A DNA stretch of 64,000 nucleotides from Pseudomonas sp. MM213 (lineage in GTDB: Bacteria > Pseudomonadota > Gammaproteobacteria > Pseudomonadales > Pseudomonadaceae), in assembly GCF_020423045.1 (NCBI RefSeq), contig NZ_CP081943.1, forward strand, positions 186,001-250,000, written 5' to 3'. Position 1 is the stretch's first letter; the number at the start of each line of letters is the position of its first letter. The notes below the pieces were generated by a model that was not told the origin of the DNA, searched no databases, and was given only the letters and a program-made list of their open reading frames with translations. Of the stretch, positions 52,325-62,068 are shown in pieces. The position numbers were made by a program, and so were the translations under genes.

Positions 52325-54244
52325 ATGACTGACACAGAATCCACAAAACCGGTGCAGGAAGAAGAGCACACCGGACTCAGCCGTCGCGGTTTTCTCGGTA
52401 GCAGCGCCGTCACCGGGGCGGTGCTGGCAGGGGCCACGACATTGGGCGGGGCGGTGTTCAGCCGCGAGTCATGGGCGGCTGCGGTCAAGGATGCGCAGGC
52501 GAAAACCCATGTCGGCCCCGGCGAGCTGGACGAATACTACGGCTTCTGGAGCGGCGGTCATCAGGGCGAAGTGCGGGTGCTGGGCGTGCCGTCGATGCGC
52601 GAGCTGATGCGTATTCCGGTGTTCAACGTCGACTCGGCCACCGGTTGGGGCCTGACCAACGAAAGCAAGCGCATCATGGGCGACAGCGCGAAGTTCCAGA
52701 ATGGCGATTGCCATCACCCGCACATCTCCATGACGGACGGCAAGTACGACGGCAAGTACCTGTTCATCAACGACAAGGCCAACTCCCGTATCGCGCGCAT
52801 CCGCCTGGACATCATGAAGTGCGACAAGATGCTCACGGTGCCGAACGTGCAAGCCATTCACGGCCTGCGCCTGCAAAAAGTGCCGTACACCAAGTACGTG
52901 TTCGCCAACGCCGAGTTCGTCATTCCGCACCCCAATGACGGCCACACCTTCGACCTGCAAGACAAGAACAGCTTCACCATGTTCAACGCCGTCGATGCCG
53001 AAAAAATGGAAATGGCGTTTCAGGTGATCGTCGACGGCAATCTGGACAACGCCGACATGGACTACACCGGCAAGTACGCCGCGTCCACCTGCTACAACTC
53101 GGAGAAGGCCTACGACCTCGGCGGCATGATGCGCAACGAGCGCGACTGGGTCGTGGTGTTCAACATTCCGCGCATCGAAGCCGCGATCAAGGCCGGCAAG
53201 TTCATCACCCTGGAAAACTCGAAAGTGCCGGTGGTCGACGGTCGTAAAACCGATGGCAAGGACTCCGAATTCACCCGTTACATCCCGGTGCCGAAGAACC
53301 CCCACGGCCTCAACACCTCATCCGATGGCAAGTACTTCATTGCCAACGGCAAGCTGTCGCCGACCGTATCGATGATCGCCATCGACCGCCTGGACGACCT
53401 GTTCGCCGATAAATTCAAGGACCCGCGCGAAGTCATCGCCGCCGAGCCGGAACTGGGCCTGGGCCCGTTGCACACTACCTTCGACGGTCGCGGCAACGCC
53501 TACACCACGCTGTTCATCGACAGCCAGGTGGTGAAGTGGAACATGGCGGACGCGGTACGTGCCTACAAGGGCGAGAAGGTCAATTACATCAAGCAAAAAC
53601 TCGACGTGCATTACCAGCCCGGCCACAACCACGCGTCGCTGACCGAAACCAGTGAGGCGGACGGCAAATGGCTGGTGGTGTTGTGCAAGTTCTCCAAGGA
53701 CCGCTTCCTGCCGACCGGGCCGCTGCACCCGGAAAACGACCAGTTGATCGATATTTCCGGCGAAGAAATGAAGCTGGTGCACGACGGCCCGGCGTTTGCC
53801 GAACCGCACGATTGCATCCTCGCGCGGCGGGATCAGATCAAGACGCAAAAAATCTGGAACCGTAACGACCCGTTCTTCGCCGCCACCGTGGAGCTGGCCA
53901 AGAAGGATGGCATCAACCTGGAGACCGACAACAAGGTGATCCGCGACGGCAATCATGTGCGGGTCTACATGACCTCCATGGCGCCGGCGTATGGCTTGAC
54001 CGAGTTCACCGTCAAGCAGGGCAACGAAGTGACCGTGACCATCACCAACATCGACCAGATCGAGGACGTGTCCCACGGTTTCGTCATGACCAACCACGGC
54101 GCGAGCATGGAGATCAGCCCGCAGCAAACCTCGTCCATCACCTTCACCGCCGACAAGGCCGGCCTGCATTGGTATTACTGCAGCTGGTTCTGCCATGCGC
54201 TGCACATGGAAATGGTCGGCCGCATGAAGGTCGAGCGGGCCTGA
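52325..54244 (+). CDS. nosZ: Nitrous-oxide reductase NosZ (clade I, Tat type)
   Basis: A 639-aa periplasmic copper enzyme. The twin-arginine signal is LSRRGFLGSSAV (Arg20, Arg21). The seven-bladed propeller part has CHHPHISMTDGKYDGKY and later His residues for the CuZ cluster. The C-terminal cupredoxin holds the CuA ligands in WYYCSWFCHALHME (Cys619, Cys623, His627). It reduces N2O to N2, the last step of denitrification. AAGGAG precedes ATG 52325. The Tat signal marks it as clade I, in contrast to Sec-type clade II enzymes. Confidence 0.97.
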   Translation: MTDTESTKPVQEEEHTGLSRRGFLGSSAVTGAVLAGATTLGGAVFSRESWAAAVKDAQAKTHVGPGELDEYYGFWSGGHQGEVRVLGVPSMRELMRIPVFNVDSATGWGLTNESKRIMGDSAKFQNGDCHHPHISMTDGKYDGKYLFINDKANSRIARIRLDIMKCDKMLTVPNVQAIHGLRLQKVPYTKYVFANAEFVIPHPNDGHTFDLQDKNSFTMFNAVDAEKMEMAFQVIVDGNLDNADMDYTGKYAASTCYNSEKAYDLGGMMRNERDWVVVFNIPRIEAAIKAGKFITLENSKVPVVDGRKTDGKDSEFTRYIPVPKNPHGLNTSSDGKYFIANGKLSPTVSMIAIDRLDDLFADKFKDPREVIAAEPELGLGPLHTTFDGRGNAYTTLFIDSQVVKWNMADAVRAYKGEKVNYIKQKLDVHYQPGHNHASLTETSEADGKWLVVLCKFSKDRFLPTGPLHPENDQLIDISGEEMKLVHDGPAFAEPHDCILARRDQIKTQKIWNRNDPFFAATVELAKKDGINLETDNKVIRDGNHVRVYMTSMAPAYGLTEFTVKQGNEVTVTITNIDQIEDVSHGFVMTNHGASMEISPQQTSSITFTADKAGLHWYYCSWFCHALHMEMVGRMKVERA

Positions 54245-54271
54245 CGGTTGAGCATCGACAGGAGCGGACCG

Positions 54272-55561
54272 ATGACCGACATCAAGGGAAACCCGATCAA
54301 GGTGATCGCGCTTGCGCTCCTGCTGATGCCCGGCAGCGTGCTGGCGGTGCAACCCATTACCACGCTGCCGTTGCGCCTTGATGCCGAGCAACGCTGGCAC
54401 GTGCCGGCGGGCGAATACCGTGGCTCGTTCAGCGTCGATCAACCGATGCAGATTGTGTGCGAGCCCGGCGCAGTGTTTCAGGCGCAAGGGCAGGGCAACG
54501 GGGTGATTGTCAGCGCGCCGGACGTCGGGATCGAGGGCTGCACTTTTCTGGACTGGGGGCACGACCTCACGGCCATGAATGCGGCGGTGTTCCTCCAGCC
54601 CAAGGCGCGTGGCGCGGTGATCAAAGGCAATCGCCTGCAAGGTCAGGGATTCGGGATCTGGGTCGATGGGACTCAGGATGCGAGCCTGATCGACAACCGC
54701 ATCCAGGGCGATCCGGCGATGCGTTCACAGGATCGCGGTAACGGCATTCACCTGTATGCAGTGCATGGCGCCAGGGTCATCGGCAACCAGGTGCGCGACA
54801 CCCGCGATGGCATCTACATCGACACCTCCAACGGCAACCTGCTGCAAGGCAATACCCTGGAAGACCTGCGTTACGGCGTGCATTACATGTTCGCCAACGA
54901 CAACCAGTTGATCGGCAACACCACCCGCCGCACCCGCACCGGCTACGCCCTGATGCAAAGCCGCAAGCTCACGGTGATCGGCAACCGCTCCGAACAGGAT
55001 CAGAACTACGGCATCCTGATGAACTACATCACCTATTCGACCTTGCGCGACAACTTCGTCACCGACGTGCGCGACGGCTCGACCGGCGACAGCATGATCA
55101 GCGGCGCCGAGGGCAAGGCGCTGTTCATCTACAACTCGCTGTTCAACCGCATCGAACACAACCACTTCGAGCACAGCGCCGTGGGCATTCACCTCACCGC
55201 CGGCTCCGAAGACAACCGCATCGCCGACAACGCGTTTGTCGGCAACCAGCGCCAGGTCAAATACGTCGCCACCCGCTTGCAGGAATGGTCGGCGGATGGC
55301 CGGGGCAATTACTGGAGCGACTATCTGGGCTGGGACCGCAACAACGATGGCCTGGGCGATATCGCCTACGAACCCAACGACAACGTCGACCGCCTGCTGT
55401 GGCTGTACCCGCAGGTGCGGCTGTTGATGAACAGCCCCGGAATTGAACTGCTGCGTTGGGTGCAACGGGCGTTTCCGGTGATGAAATCGCCGGGCGTACT
55501 CGACAGCCATCCGTTGATGAAATCCACCACGCACACCCTGACCAAGGAGCCCGTCACATGA
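54272..55561 (+). CDS. nosD: NosD, copper-cluster maturation protein
   Basis: A 429-aa periplasmic beta-helix protein. The signal peptide is [15 protein letters not shown]. Parallel beta-helix turns ([47 protein letters not shown]) match the carbohydrate-binding/sugar-hydrolase fold family. It delivers copper for NosZ assembly with NosF and NosY. ATG 54272 follows AGGAGCGG; the TTG at 54248 is less likely. Its stop overlaps the nosF start. Confidence 0.95.
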   Translation: MTDIKGNPIKVIALALLLMPGSVLAVQPITTLPLRLDAEQRWHVPAGEYRGSFSVDQPMQIVCEPGAVFQAQGQGNGVIVSAPDVGIEGCTFLDWGHDLTAMNAAVFLQPKARGAVIKGNRLQGQGFGIWVDGTQDASLIDNRIQGDPAMRSQDRGNGIHLYAVHGARVIGNQVRDTRDGIYIDTSNGNLLQGNTLEDLRYGVHYMFANDNQLIGNTTRRTRTGYALMQSRKLTVIGNRSEQDQNYGILMNYITYSTLRDNFVTDVRDGSTGDSMISGAEGKALFIYNSLFNRIEHNHFEHSAVGIHLTAGSEDNRIADNAFVGNQRQVKYVATRLQEWSADGRGNYWSDYLGWDRNNDGLGDIAYEPNDNVDRLLWLYPQVRLLMNSPGIELLRWVQRAFPVMKSPGVLDSHPLMKSTTHTLTKEPVT

Positions 55562-56481
55562 ATGTCGTCGATCTGGAAGGCGTCAGCCAGCGTTATGGGC
55601 ACACCACGGTGTTGCATCAGTTGAGCCTGAGCCTGGCCGAAGGCGAAGTGCTGGGTTTGTTCGGGCACAACGGCGCGGGCAAGACCACCAGCATGAAACT
55701 GGTGCTCGGTTTGCTGCAGGCCAGCGAAGGGCAGGTCAGGGTGTTTGGGCGCTTGCCCAGTGATCCGAATGTCCGGCGTCTGCTCGGCTATTTGCCGGAG
55801 AACGTGACGTTTTATCCGCAAATGAGCGGTCTGGAAACCTTGCGTCATTTCGCGCGACTCAAAGGGGCCGCGTTCGCTCAAGTGGACGGGCTGCTGGAGG
55901 AAGTTGGCCTGGCAGGGGCGGCGCATCGACGGGTCAAGACCTACTCCAAAGGCATGCGCCAACGCCTCGGGCTCGCGCAAGCGTTGCTCGGCGAACCGCG
56001 CCTGTTGCTGCTCGACGAGCCGACGGTCGGCCTCGATCCCATCGCCACTCAGGACCTGTATCGGTTGCTCGACCGTCTGCGCAGCCAGGGCACCAGCGTC
56101 ATTCTCTGTTCCCACGTTTTGCCGGGGGTCGAGGCGCATATCAATCGTGCGGCGATCCTGACCCAGGGGCGTCTGCTGGCCCTCGGCAGTCTGCGCAGCC
56201 TGCGCGAGGAAGCCGGGTTGCCGACGCTGATTCGCGCCAACGGACTCAAGCATGCCGGCCCCTTGCAGGCCTCGTGGAACATCGCCGGGCATGTCACTCA
56301 ACGTTGGGGCGTGGAGGGCCTGGAAGTGGCCGCGCTCAATGGCAGCAAACTGGGCCTGTTGCGCCAGTTGCTCAATGAGGATGAGCCGGCTGACGTGGAA
56401 ATCACTCCACCGTCCCTGGAAGACCTCTACCGCTATTACATGGGACGGGCCGCTGCGACCCACAGTGGAGAGATTCTATGA
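55558..56481 (+). CDS. nosF: NosF, ABC-type ATPase for NosZ maturation
   Basis: A 307-aa ATPase. Walker A is [10 protein letters not shown] (~38-47), the ABC signature is [15 protein letters not shown], and Walker B is [13 protein letters not shown]. With NosY it forms the transporter that powers NosD-dependent CuZ assembly. ATG 55558 overlaps nosD (ATGA), and the stop overlaps nosY the same way. Confidence 0.96.
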   Translation: MNVVDLEGVSQRYGHTTVLHQLSLSLAEGEVLGLFGHNGAGKTTSMKLVLGLLQASEGQVRVFGRLPSDPNVRRLLGYLPENVTFYPQMSGLETLRHFARLKGAAFAQVDGLLEEVGLAGAAHRRVKTYSKGMRQRLGLAQALLGEPRLLLLDEPTVGLDPIATQDLYRLLDRLRSQGTSVILCSHVLPGVEAHINRAAILTQGRLLALGSLRSLREEAGLPTLIRANGLKHAGPLQASWNIAGHVTQRWGVEGLEVAALNGSKLGLLRQLLNEDEPADVEITPPSLEDLYRYYMGRAAATHSGEIL

Positions 56482-57308
56482 ACCCGATCTGGAACATGGC
56501 CCGCAAGGAATTCAATGACGGTTTGCGCAACCGCTGGTTGTTGGCGATCAGCCTGTTGTTCGCGGTGCTGGCCACTGGTATTGCCTGGTTGGGAGCGGCG
56601 GCCTCCGGTCAGTTGGGCTTTACCTCGGTGCCCGCGACCATCGCCAGCCTGGCCAGCCTGGCGACGTTCCTGATGCCACTGATTGCCTTGATGCTGGCGT
56701 ATGACGCCATTGTCGGCGAGGACGAAAGCGGCACCTTGCTGCTGTTGTTGACCTATCCGCTGGGGCGCGGGCACATCCTGCTCGGCAAGTTCATTGGCCA
56801 CGGGTTGATCCTGGCGCTGGCGACGCTGATCGGTTTCGGCTGCGCGATGCTCGCGATCGCCGTGCTGGTGGACGACGTCGAACTGAACCTGCTGCTCTGG
56901 GCTTTCGGAAGATTCATTGTGTCGTCGACGCTACTGGGCTGGGGCTTCCTGGGGCTGGCTTATGTGCTGAGCAGTGTGGCGGCCGAGAAATCCACGGCTG
57001 CCGGTTTGGCGCTGGGCGTGTGGTTCTTTTTCGTGCTGGTGTTCGACCTGGCGCTGCTCGCCCTGCTGGTGCTCAGCGAAGGGCACTTCAACCCGAAAGT
57101 GCTGCCTTGGTTGCTGCTGTTCAATCCCGCCGACCTCTATCGCTTGATCAATCTTTCCGGTTTTGACGCCGTCGCCAGTACCGCTGGCGTGCTGACCCTG
57201 GGCAGCGATTTGCCTGTGCCGGGCTCGATGCTCTGGCTCTGCCTGCTGTTGTGGGTGGCGGCGCCGTTGGGTACGGCCTGGCTGCTGTTCCGTCGACGGG
57301 CGACTTGA
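56478..57308 (+). CDS. nosY: NosY, ABC permease for NosZ maturation
   Basis: A 276-aa ABC-2 type permease with six spans (first [20 protein letters not shown]) and the conserved [20 protein letters not shown] and [12 protein letters not shown] segments. It works with NosF. It overlaps nosF by four bases. Confidence 0.95.
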   Translation: MNPIWNMARKEFNDGLRNRWLLAISLLFAVLATGIAWLGAAASGQLGFTSVPATIASLASLATFLMPLIALMLAYDAIVGEDESGTLLLLLTYPLGRGHILLGKFIGHGLILALATLIGFGCAMLAIAVLVDDVELNLLLWAFGRFIVSSTLLGWGFLGLAYVLSSVAAEKSTAAGLALGVWFFFVLVFDLALLALLVLSEGHFNPKVLPWLLLFNPADLYRLINLSGFDAVASTAGVLTLGSDLPVPGSMLWLCLLLWVAAPLGTAWLLFRRRAT

Positions 57309-57337
57309 ATTCTTACTTTGGTTTTTTGGAGCACCTG

Positions 57338-57865
57338 ATGATGAGAACGCTTGATTGGAAGACGCTGCGCAACCTGGCGGGCCTGATGGTCTGTGTGCTG
57401 CTGACGGCGTGTGACAAACCCGTGCAAGCCAGCTACAGCGATGCCCCCAGCGCCTTTCATCCCAGTGATGAGTGCCATGTCTGCGGCATGATCATCGATG
57501 GCTTCCCCGGCCCCAAGGGTGAAGTGGTCGAGCACAGCGGCATCAAGAAATTCTGCTCCACGGCGGAAATGATCGGTTGGTGGTTGCAACCGGAAAACCA
57601 TCATGGCGATGCCAGGCTGTATGTCCACGACATGGAGCACAGCCCTTGGAATTCGCCGGATGACACCCAACTGATCGATGCCAAAGATGCGTATTACGTG
57701 GTCGGCACCCGGCTCAAGGGGGCGATGGGTGTGGTGTTGGCGTCGTTCTCCAGCCAGCAGGCTGCTGAAAAACTGGCCACGGAGCAGGGCGGTCGCGTGC
57801 TGCGGTTCAGCGAGATCGATCAGTCGGTGCTGCAACAACCGGCCATGTCGCACTCGACTCATTGA
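57338..57865 (+). CDS. nosL: NosL, copper-chaperone lipoprotein
   Basis: A 175-aa lipoprotein. The lipobox is LLTAC (Cys22). The conserved copper motif is CHVCGM (mature part) and the NosL fold continues with GPKGEVVEHSGIKKFCSTAEM. It delivers Cu(I) to apo-NosZ. GGAG lies just before ATG 57338, and an adjacent ATG follows at 57341. It is the last gene of nosRZDFYL; no nosX/apbE-like gene follows. Confidence 0.94.
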   Translation: MMRTLDWKTLRNLAGLMVCVLLTACDKPVQASYSDAPSAFHPSDECHVCGMIIDGFPGPKGEVVEHSGIKKFCSTAEMIGWWLQPENHHGDARLYVHDMEHSPWNSPDDTQLIDAKDAYYVVGTRLKGAMGVVLASFSSQQAAEKLATEQGGRVLRFSEIDQSVLQQPAMSHSTH

Positions 57866-57979
57866 ACTGTCGATCCATTGAGAAAATCTGATCGCCGTCA
57901 AGTCGGTATTTTTGCATCTGTTCAAAGATAGGGTCCCGCCAGGTCCCCAGTGCTTGGCATCGACGATGCCCAGGAGAAC

Positions 57980-58726
57980 ATGATGCAAACCGAGTTTCAG
58001 GATCGTTTGGCCGTGATCACCGGCGCCAGTTCCGGGATTGGCCTGGCCTTGTGCGCGGCGCTTTTGCCGCGTGGGGTCAGGGTGTTGGCGATGTCGCGCA
58101 CCGTCGGTGACTTGCCGGCCTTGCAGCAGATTTATGGTGAACGGCTGCAATGGTGTGCCGGGGACGTTACCTGCGAGGACGATCTGCAAGGGTTGGCCCG
58201 GCGGGCGGCGACGTTGGGGCGGGTGGATTATCTGGTGCCCAACGCCGGCATTGCCGAAATGGCCGACAGCCTGGACATGCCGGCCTTTCAGCGGCAATGG
58301 GCGGTCAACGGTGCGGGTGCGTTGAACACCCTGGCGGCGTTGCGCGGTGAGTTGGCGAACCCGGCGTCGGTGGTGTTTGTCGGCAGCTTCCTGACGGGGT
58401 CGAGTTTTCCCGGTCTGGCGGCCTGCATTGCCAGCAAGGCGGCATTGGCGGCGCAGGCGCGCACTTTGGCGGTGGAGTTTGCCCGTTACGATGTGCGCAT
58501 CAACCTGGTTTCGCCGGGGCCGACCGCGACCTCGATGTGGGACAACCTGGGCTTGAGTGACGGTGAGCTTGACGATGTTGCTGACACGCTTGGCAAGCGT
58601 CTTTTGCCGGGGCATTTTCTTGATGCGTCTGCGGTGGCCAACGTGATTATTTTTCAGCTGTCCCAGGGGGCGCGGGGGGTTTATGGGCAGGACTGGAAGG
58701 TTGATAACGGTTATACGTTGGGCTGA
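57980..58726 (+). CDS. Short-chain dehydrogenase-fold protein with Cys in place of the catalytic Tyr
   Basis: A 248-aa SDR. The cofactor motif is TGASSGIGLAL (~14-24) and the NAG motif is VPNAGIAE (~86-93). The expected YxxxK is CIASK (Cys149, Lys153), and Ser136 (VGSFLTG) stands at the usual distance. All other signatures (RINLVSPGPTATSMW) are normal. Either it is catalytically altered or it is a binding protein. CCAGGAG precedes ATG 57980. It lies after nosL in the same direction, but a ~115-bp gap suggests its own promoter. Confidence 0.88.
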   Translation: MMQTEFQDRLAVITGASSGIGLALCAALLPRGVRVLAMSRTVGDLPALQQIYGERLQWCAGDVTCEDDLQGLARRAATLGRVDYLVPNAGIAEMADSLDMPAFQRQWAVNGAGALNTLAALRGELANPASVVFVGSFLTGSSFPGLAACIASKAALAAQARTLAVEFARYDVRINLVSPGPTATSMWDNLGLSDGELDDVADTLGKRLLPGHFLDASAVANVIIFQLSQGARGVYGQDWKVDNGYTLG

Positions 58727-59073
58727 CGGGGGGGATCGGGGTACATATCCATTTCTGCGGTAACGGCGGCTTATGGTTTCGCTCTTACAGCGACTCACTT
58801 TTCCAAACGCCGAAAAGTAAGCAAAAGGCTTTGCCCCTGACGTACGGTGCCTCGCTAAGGCTCGGCATACCCTCGCTCCGGTCCTGCTCCGTGGGCCCGC
58901 CGCCATCGGCCATCCCTGGCCGGGGGCGGCTAACCCGGCATCCATGCCGGGTTGCCCACTGCGCAGAACCTCCACTCGGCCTCCCGACGGGGCAGATCAA
59001 AATCAAAAGCCAAAGCAAAGCAAAGCAAAGCAACAGCAGCAGACGCGGTAATTGGCCATGACACCAATCAACT

Positions 59074-59161
59074 GTAGGAGCCGGCTTGCTGGCGATGGCG
59101 GTGGGTCAGCCAACATATTTATTGACTGGACGAACGCCATCGCCAGCAAGCCGGCTCCTAC
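59074..59161. repeat. Paired REP palindrome (REPIN-like)
   Basis: GTAGGAGCCGGCTTGCTGGC... (59074-59099) and its reverse complement (59136-59161) face each other across 36 bases. It is the same family as the pair before nosZ but with a different variant core. Confidence 0.85.
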
Positions 59162-59191
59162 ACAGGGATTGGGTTCACACAATTCAAAATT

Positions 59192-59216
59192 GTAGGAGCC
59201 AGCTTGCTGGCGATGG
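59192..59216 (+). repeat. Single REP element
   Basis: GTAGGAGCCAGCTTGCTGGC... is one base different from the neighbouring REP arms. Confidence 0.75.
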
Positions 59217-59266
59217 ACGTCAACGATGACGCGGGCTGTCTGAATGAACGCGTTGTCCGGTCGTTT

Positions 59267-59290
59267 TTCGCGGGCAAGCCTCGCTCCTAC
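59267..59290 (-). repeat. Single REP element, divergent
   Basis: TTCGCGGGCAAGCCTCGCTC... ends CTAC and lies in inverted orientation to the element at 59192, possibly forming a loose pair. Confidence 0.65.
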
Positions 59291-59615
59291 AGGGAATCGC
59301 GTTTGCTTTTGATTTCCACCACTCATCAGGTCGAGCGTTAGCTCGCCTTCCGCTTTTGATCTGAGCGCCCCCTCGAGAGGCCGAGTGGAGGTTCTGCGTA
59401 GTGGGCAACCCGGCATGGATGCCGGGTTAGCCGCCCCCGGCCATGGATGGCCGATGGCGGCGGGCCCACGGAGCAGGGCCGGAGCGAGGGCATGCCGAGC
59501 CTAGGCGAGGCACCGAACGAAAGGGGCAAGAGCCCTTGGTTACTTGGGGCTCTTCCAAGTGACTCGCCGTAAGGGCGAAACCGCCAGCCGCCATCACCAA
59601 AAAAACGGATATACA

Positions 59616-59690
59616 CCCAACCCCAACCCCAACCCCAACCCCAACCCCAACCCCAACCCCAACCCCAACCCCAACCCCAACCCCAACCCC
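59616..59690. repeat. Telomere-like hexamer repeat (CCCCAA)n
   Basis: CCCAA, then eleven exact CCCCAA units (59621-59686), then CCCC. On the minus strand, which is the nirN coding strand, this is (GGGGTT)11, directly after the nirN stop codon. Four or more GGGG runs in a row can form G-quadruplexes. Confidence 0.9.
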
Positions 59691-61180
59691 TAATGCGAAG
59701 TCCCCTCCACAAACTCGATCTTGTTGCCAACGTTGTACTTGCCCGACGGCTTGTTCATCGGGATACGCTTGATCTCCTCAAGCGTGTCACTGTCATAAAC
59801 AATCAGCGCCCCATCAGTGGCCCAAATACTCAGCAGCAAGTGCCGACCATCGCGAGTGAACTCGACGTGCGCCGCCGTCTTGCCAGGCATCGGACGCAAG
59901 GTACGGGCGATTTCCAGAGTCTGTTTGTCGATCAAATGAATCGCATCGTTGTCCGGCCCGAAGAACACATCCGTCCAGGCATACCGCGAATTGACGTGAC
60001 TGCGCATGAAAAACCCCGGCCCCAGCGTCGGGATTTCCTTGATCAGCTTCCAGGTCTTGAAATCGATGACCGAGATCAGCCCCTTGCTGATGTTCGGCGT
60101 GGCAAACACCCACTGACCGTTGCGTTTCCAATAGGTCCCGGACCCCAGGTGCGGCATGCCCGGCAACGGAATGTCGGTGACCACCTTGCCACTGTCGAGG
60201 TCGATCACCTGACCACCTTTGGCCTTGCGCGACGTGGCCAGCAACTGCTTGTAGTCCGGTGAAAAGGAAAAGTCGTCGAGCATGTCCTCAGCCTCGATCC
60301 GTCGCGGCTCGAAGTCCGGAGTCCCGGCGCTCGACAGTTCCCAGACCTCCTTCACGTCCTTGAGCGCGACGATGAAACTGTCCCGTGGCGGCGCGGTGTA
60401 GACCGCGCTGACCCGTGACGCCGTGCCGTCCCGGCCGATGGCTGGAATGGTCTTGACCAGCGACAGATCGCGGGCATCCAGCACGACAAGATTGCCCGGC
60501 AAATAGTTACCCACCAACACCCAGCGACCATCCTTGCTCACCGCCAGGTTCCGGGTGTTGAGCCCGGCGCGGACCTCGGCGATCAGCTTCAGGTTGTGCA
60601 GGTCGTACAGGCTGACCCAGCCATCGCGCGAGGCGACGTAGACGAAGCGCCCGTCGGGTGAGAACTTCGGCCCGCCATGCACGGCAAAGTGCGAGGTAAA
60701 CCGCGCCAGCACTTCGAAACGATCGCCGTCGAGGATGTTGATGTGGTGATCGCCAGCTTCCACCACCACGAACAGGTTCAGCGGATCGGCGCCATGCTGG
60801 GGCGTGGAGGGCAGCTTGCTGATGTCGGCGAGCATCGAGTGACTGCCGCGAATCTCGTCGTTGCTCCAGGTCGGCGGGGTGGCGGGCGGTTGCTGAAGGT
60901 AGCTCACCAGCGCGTCGATCTGCGCCGGGTTGAACACGTTGGCAAACCCGGCCATCTGGCTTGCGGGGCGGCCGTTCTGGATCACGCTGCGGATTTCATC
61001 GGGTTTGATCCGGCTCAGACTCTCTGGCAACAACGCCGGCCCGGTACCGCCGAAACGGTTGGCGCCATGGCAGCTTTGGCAATGCTGGCGGTAGTCGTTC
61101 GCGGCGTGTTCAAGTGCCGGATCAGCGGCGCCAGCGACAGCACTGACCCATAACAACGGCAGCAGCAGCCCGCGCTTCAT
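59690..61180 (-). CDS. nirN: NirN, c-type cytochrome with d1-type propeller, dihydro-heme d1 dehydrogenase
   Basis: A 496-aa periplasmic protein. The signal peptide is LLLPLLWVSAVAGA, followed by a c-type heme domain with CQSCH near residue 34. An eight-bladed propeller (LNLFVVVEAGDHHINILDG, GPKFSPDGRFVYVASRDGW) is homologous to the NirS d1 domain. NirN does the last oxidation in heme d1 synthesis. Length and position (last of nirGHJEN) match P. aeruginosa NirN. ATG 61180 overlaps nirE; an in-frame upstream frame to 61309 lacks support. The stop codon touches the GGGGTT tract. Confidence 0.93.
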   Translation of the reverse strand: MKRGLLLPLLWVSAVAGAADPALEHAANDYRQHCQSCHGANRFGGTGPALLPESLSRIKPDEIRSVIQNGRPASQMAGFANVFNPAQIDALVSYLQQPPATPPTWSNDEIRGSHSMLADISKLPSTPQHGADPLNLFVVVEAGDHHINILDGDRFEVLARFTSHFAVHGGPKFSPDGRFVYVASRDGWVSLYDLHNLKLIAEVRAGLNTRNLAVSKDGRWVLVGNYLPGNLVVLDARDLSLVKTIPAIGRDGTASRVSAVYTAPPRDSFIVALKDVKEVWELSSAGTPDFEPRRIEAEDMLDDFSFSPDYKQLLATSRKAKGGQVIDLDSGKVVTDIPLPGMPHLGSGTYWKRNGQWVFATPNISKGLISVIDFKTWKLIKEIPTLGPGFFMRSHVNSRYAWTDVFFGPDNDAIHLIDKQTLEIARTLRPMPGKTAAHVEFTRDGRHLLLSIWATDGALIVYDSDTLEEIKRIPMNKPSGKYNVGNKIEFVEGTSH

Positions 61181-62016
61181 AGCGCCACCTTGCCGTGCCG
61201 TTGCAACGCCTGGACAGGATAAAAACGCGCCGGGTATTCCATCGGTTGTGCAGCGAACAGATCGACCACCTTGCCAATCACCGTCAGCGTCGGAATACCG
61301 GGCGGGCACTCCAGCGCCAACGTCGGCAGTTGGTGCAACAAACCACGGGCAACGTGCTGGTCGGGTCGCGTGCCGTTGCTGATCAGCGCTGCCGGTGTGT
61401 CGGCCGACAACCCGGCCTCGATCAGGTGCTTAGCGATAACCCCGAGGTTCGATAAGCCCATGTAAAACACCAGGGTCTGGCTGCTGTCGGCCAGATCGCG
61501 CCAAGGCAGTTTCAACTCGCCGTCGTGTTGCAAGTGGCCGGTGATGAATCGACAGGAGTTGACCAGGTCCCGGTGCGTCAGCGGGATGCCGGCGTAAGCG
61601 CTGCACCCGGACGCGGCGGTGATGCCCGGCACCACCTGGCAGTCGATGTTGCGCTGCAGCAGATACTGCAACTCCTCGGCGCCGCGACCGAAGATGAACG
61701 GGTCGCCACCCTTGAGCCGGACCACGCGTTGCCCTTGCTCGGCGAGGTCGGCCAGCAGCTCGTTGATTTGTTCCTGGGGCAGGCTGTGGCAGCCGCTGGC
61801 CTTGCCGACGTAATGCCGGGCGCAAGTGAGGGGGATCAGCGTCAGCAGGTCGGGGCTGATCAGACGGTCGTAAACCACGGCGTCGGCCTGCATCAACAGG
61901 CTCCAGGCGCGCAGGGTCAGCAGGCGTGGATCGCCGGGGCCCGCGCCGACCAGGGCGACTTCGCCCGGTCTGAACAGGGACGCAAGTGCGGCCGGTAAAA
62001 TAATCGATGGGTACAT
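61177..62016 (-). CDS. nirE: NirE, uroporphyrinogen-III C-methyltransferase
   Basis: A 279-aa SAM-dependent methyltransferase. Seen are EVALVGAGPGDPRLLTLRAW, VRLKGGDPFIFGRGAEEL, and the SUMT-type VPGITAASGCSAYAGIPLTHR. It makes precorrin-2 for heme d1. ATG 62016 has AAGGA six bases upstream and gives the P. aeruginosa length; an alternative ATG at 62037 lacks a ribosome site. It overlaps nirN by four bases. Confidence 0.94.
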   Translation of the reverse strand: MYPSIILPAALASLFRPGEVALVGAGPGDPRLLTLRAWSLLMQADAVVYDRLISPDLLTLIPLTCARHYVGKASGCHSLPQEQINELLADLAEQGQRVVRLKGGDPFIFGRGAEELQYLLQRNIDCQVVPGITAASGCSAYAGIPLTHRDLVNSCRFITGHLQHDGELKLPWRDLADSSQTLVFYMGLSNLGVIAKHLIEAGLSADTPAALISNGTRPDQHVARGLLHQLPTLALECPPGIPTLTVIGKVVDLFAAQPMEYPARFYPVQALQRHGKVAL

Positions 62017-62068
62017 GGGACGTCCTTGGTTCTTCATCAGGTTGGCCGGGGCTTGCCAGGCGGATGCT

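Larger units (their letters stand above)
58764..59595. repeat. Long imperfect inverted repeat, arms of ~230 bp
   Basis: The left arm (about 58764-59000) and right arm (about 59357-59595) are complementary over most of their length, for example GGGCGGCTAACCCGGCATCC against GGATGCCGGGTTAGCCGCCC. The ~360-bp loop holds REP elements. It is a Pseudomonas intergenic repeat type that yields spurious ORFs on both strands. Confidence 0.75.
58727..59689. other. Repeat-rich intergenic region, 963 bp
   Basis: No gene is called. It holds a long inverted repeat, four REP elements inside the loop, and a (CCCCAA) tract ending at the nirN stop. Short frames here are well-known artefacts of the inverted repeat. 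Confidence 0.75.

Noticed and set aside
53318..54640. A 440-codon antisense frame over nosZ
   Set aside because: It is a composition artefact opposite a strongly supported enzyme gene.
57889..57902. ANR box before the SDR gene
   Set aside because: CTGATCGCCGTCAA has two mismatches in conserved arm positions, too weak to call.
57137..58975. A 612-codon antisense frame over nosL and the SDR gene
   Set aside because: It is a shadow of real genes on the other strand and runs through three unrelated features, with Arg/Gln/Pro-rich nonsense composition.
58831..59061. Small ORF in the inverted repeat (LTYGASLRLGIPSLRS)
   Set aside because: Frames like this arise from the Pseudomonas intergenic repeat and appear again, nearly the same, in the right arm. 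It is not a gene.
59616..59690. CRISPR or true telomere
   Set aside because: A pure hexamer tandem without spacers is not a CRISPR array, and its position inside the chromosome next to nirN excludes a telomere.
59338..59730. A protein with a (Gly-Trp)n repeat
   Set aside because: It is only the translation of the GGGGTT tract and the inverted repeat; there is no start signal or family.
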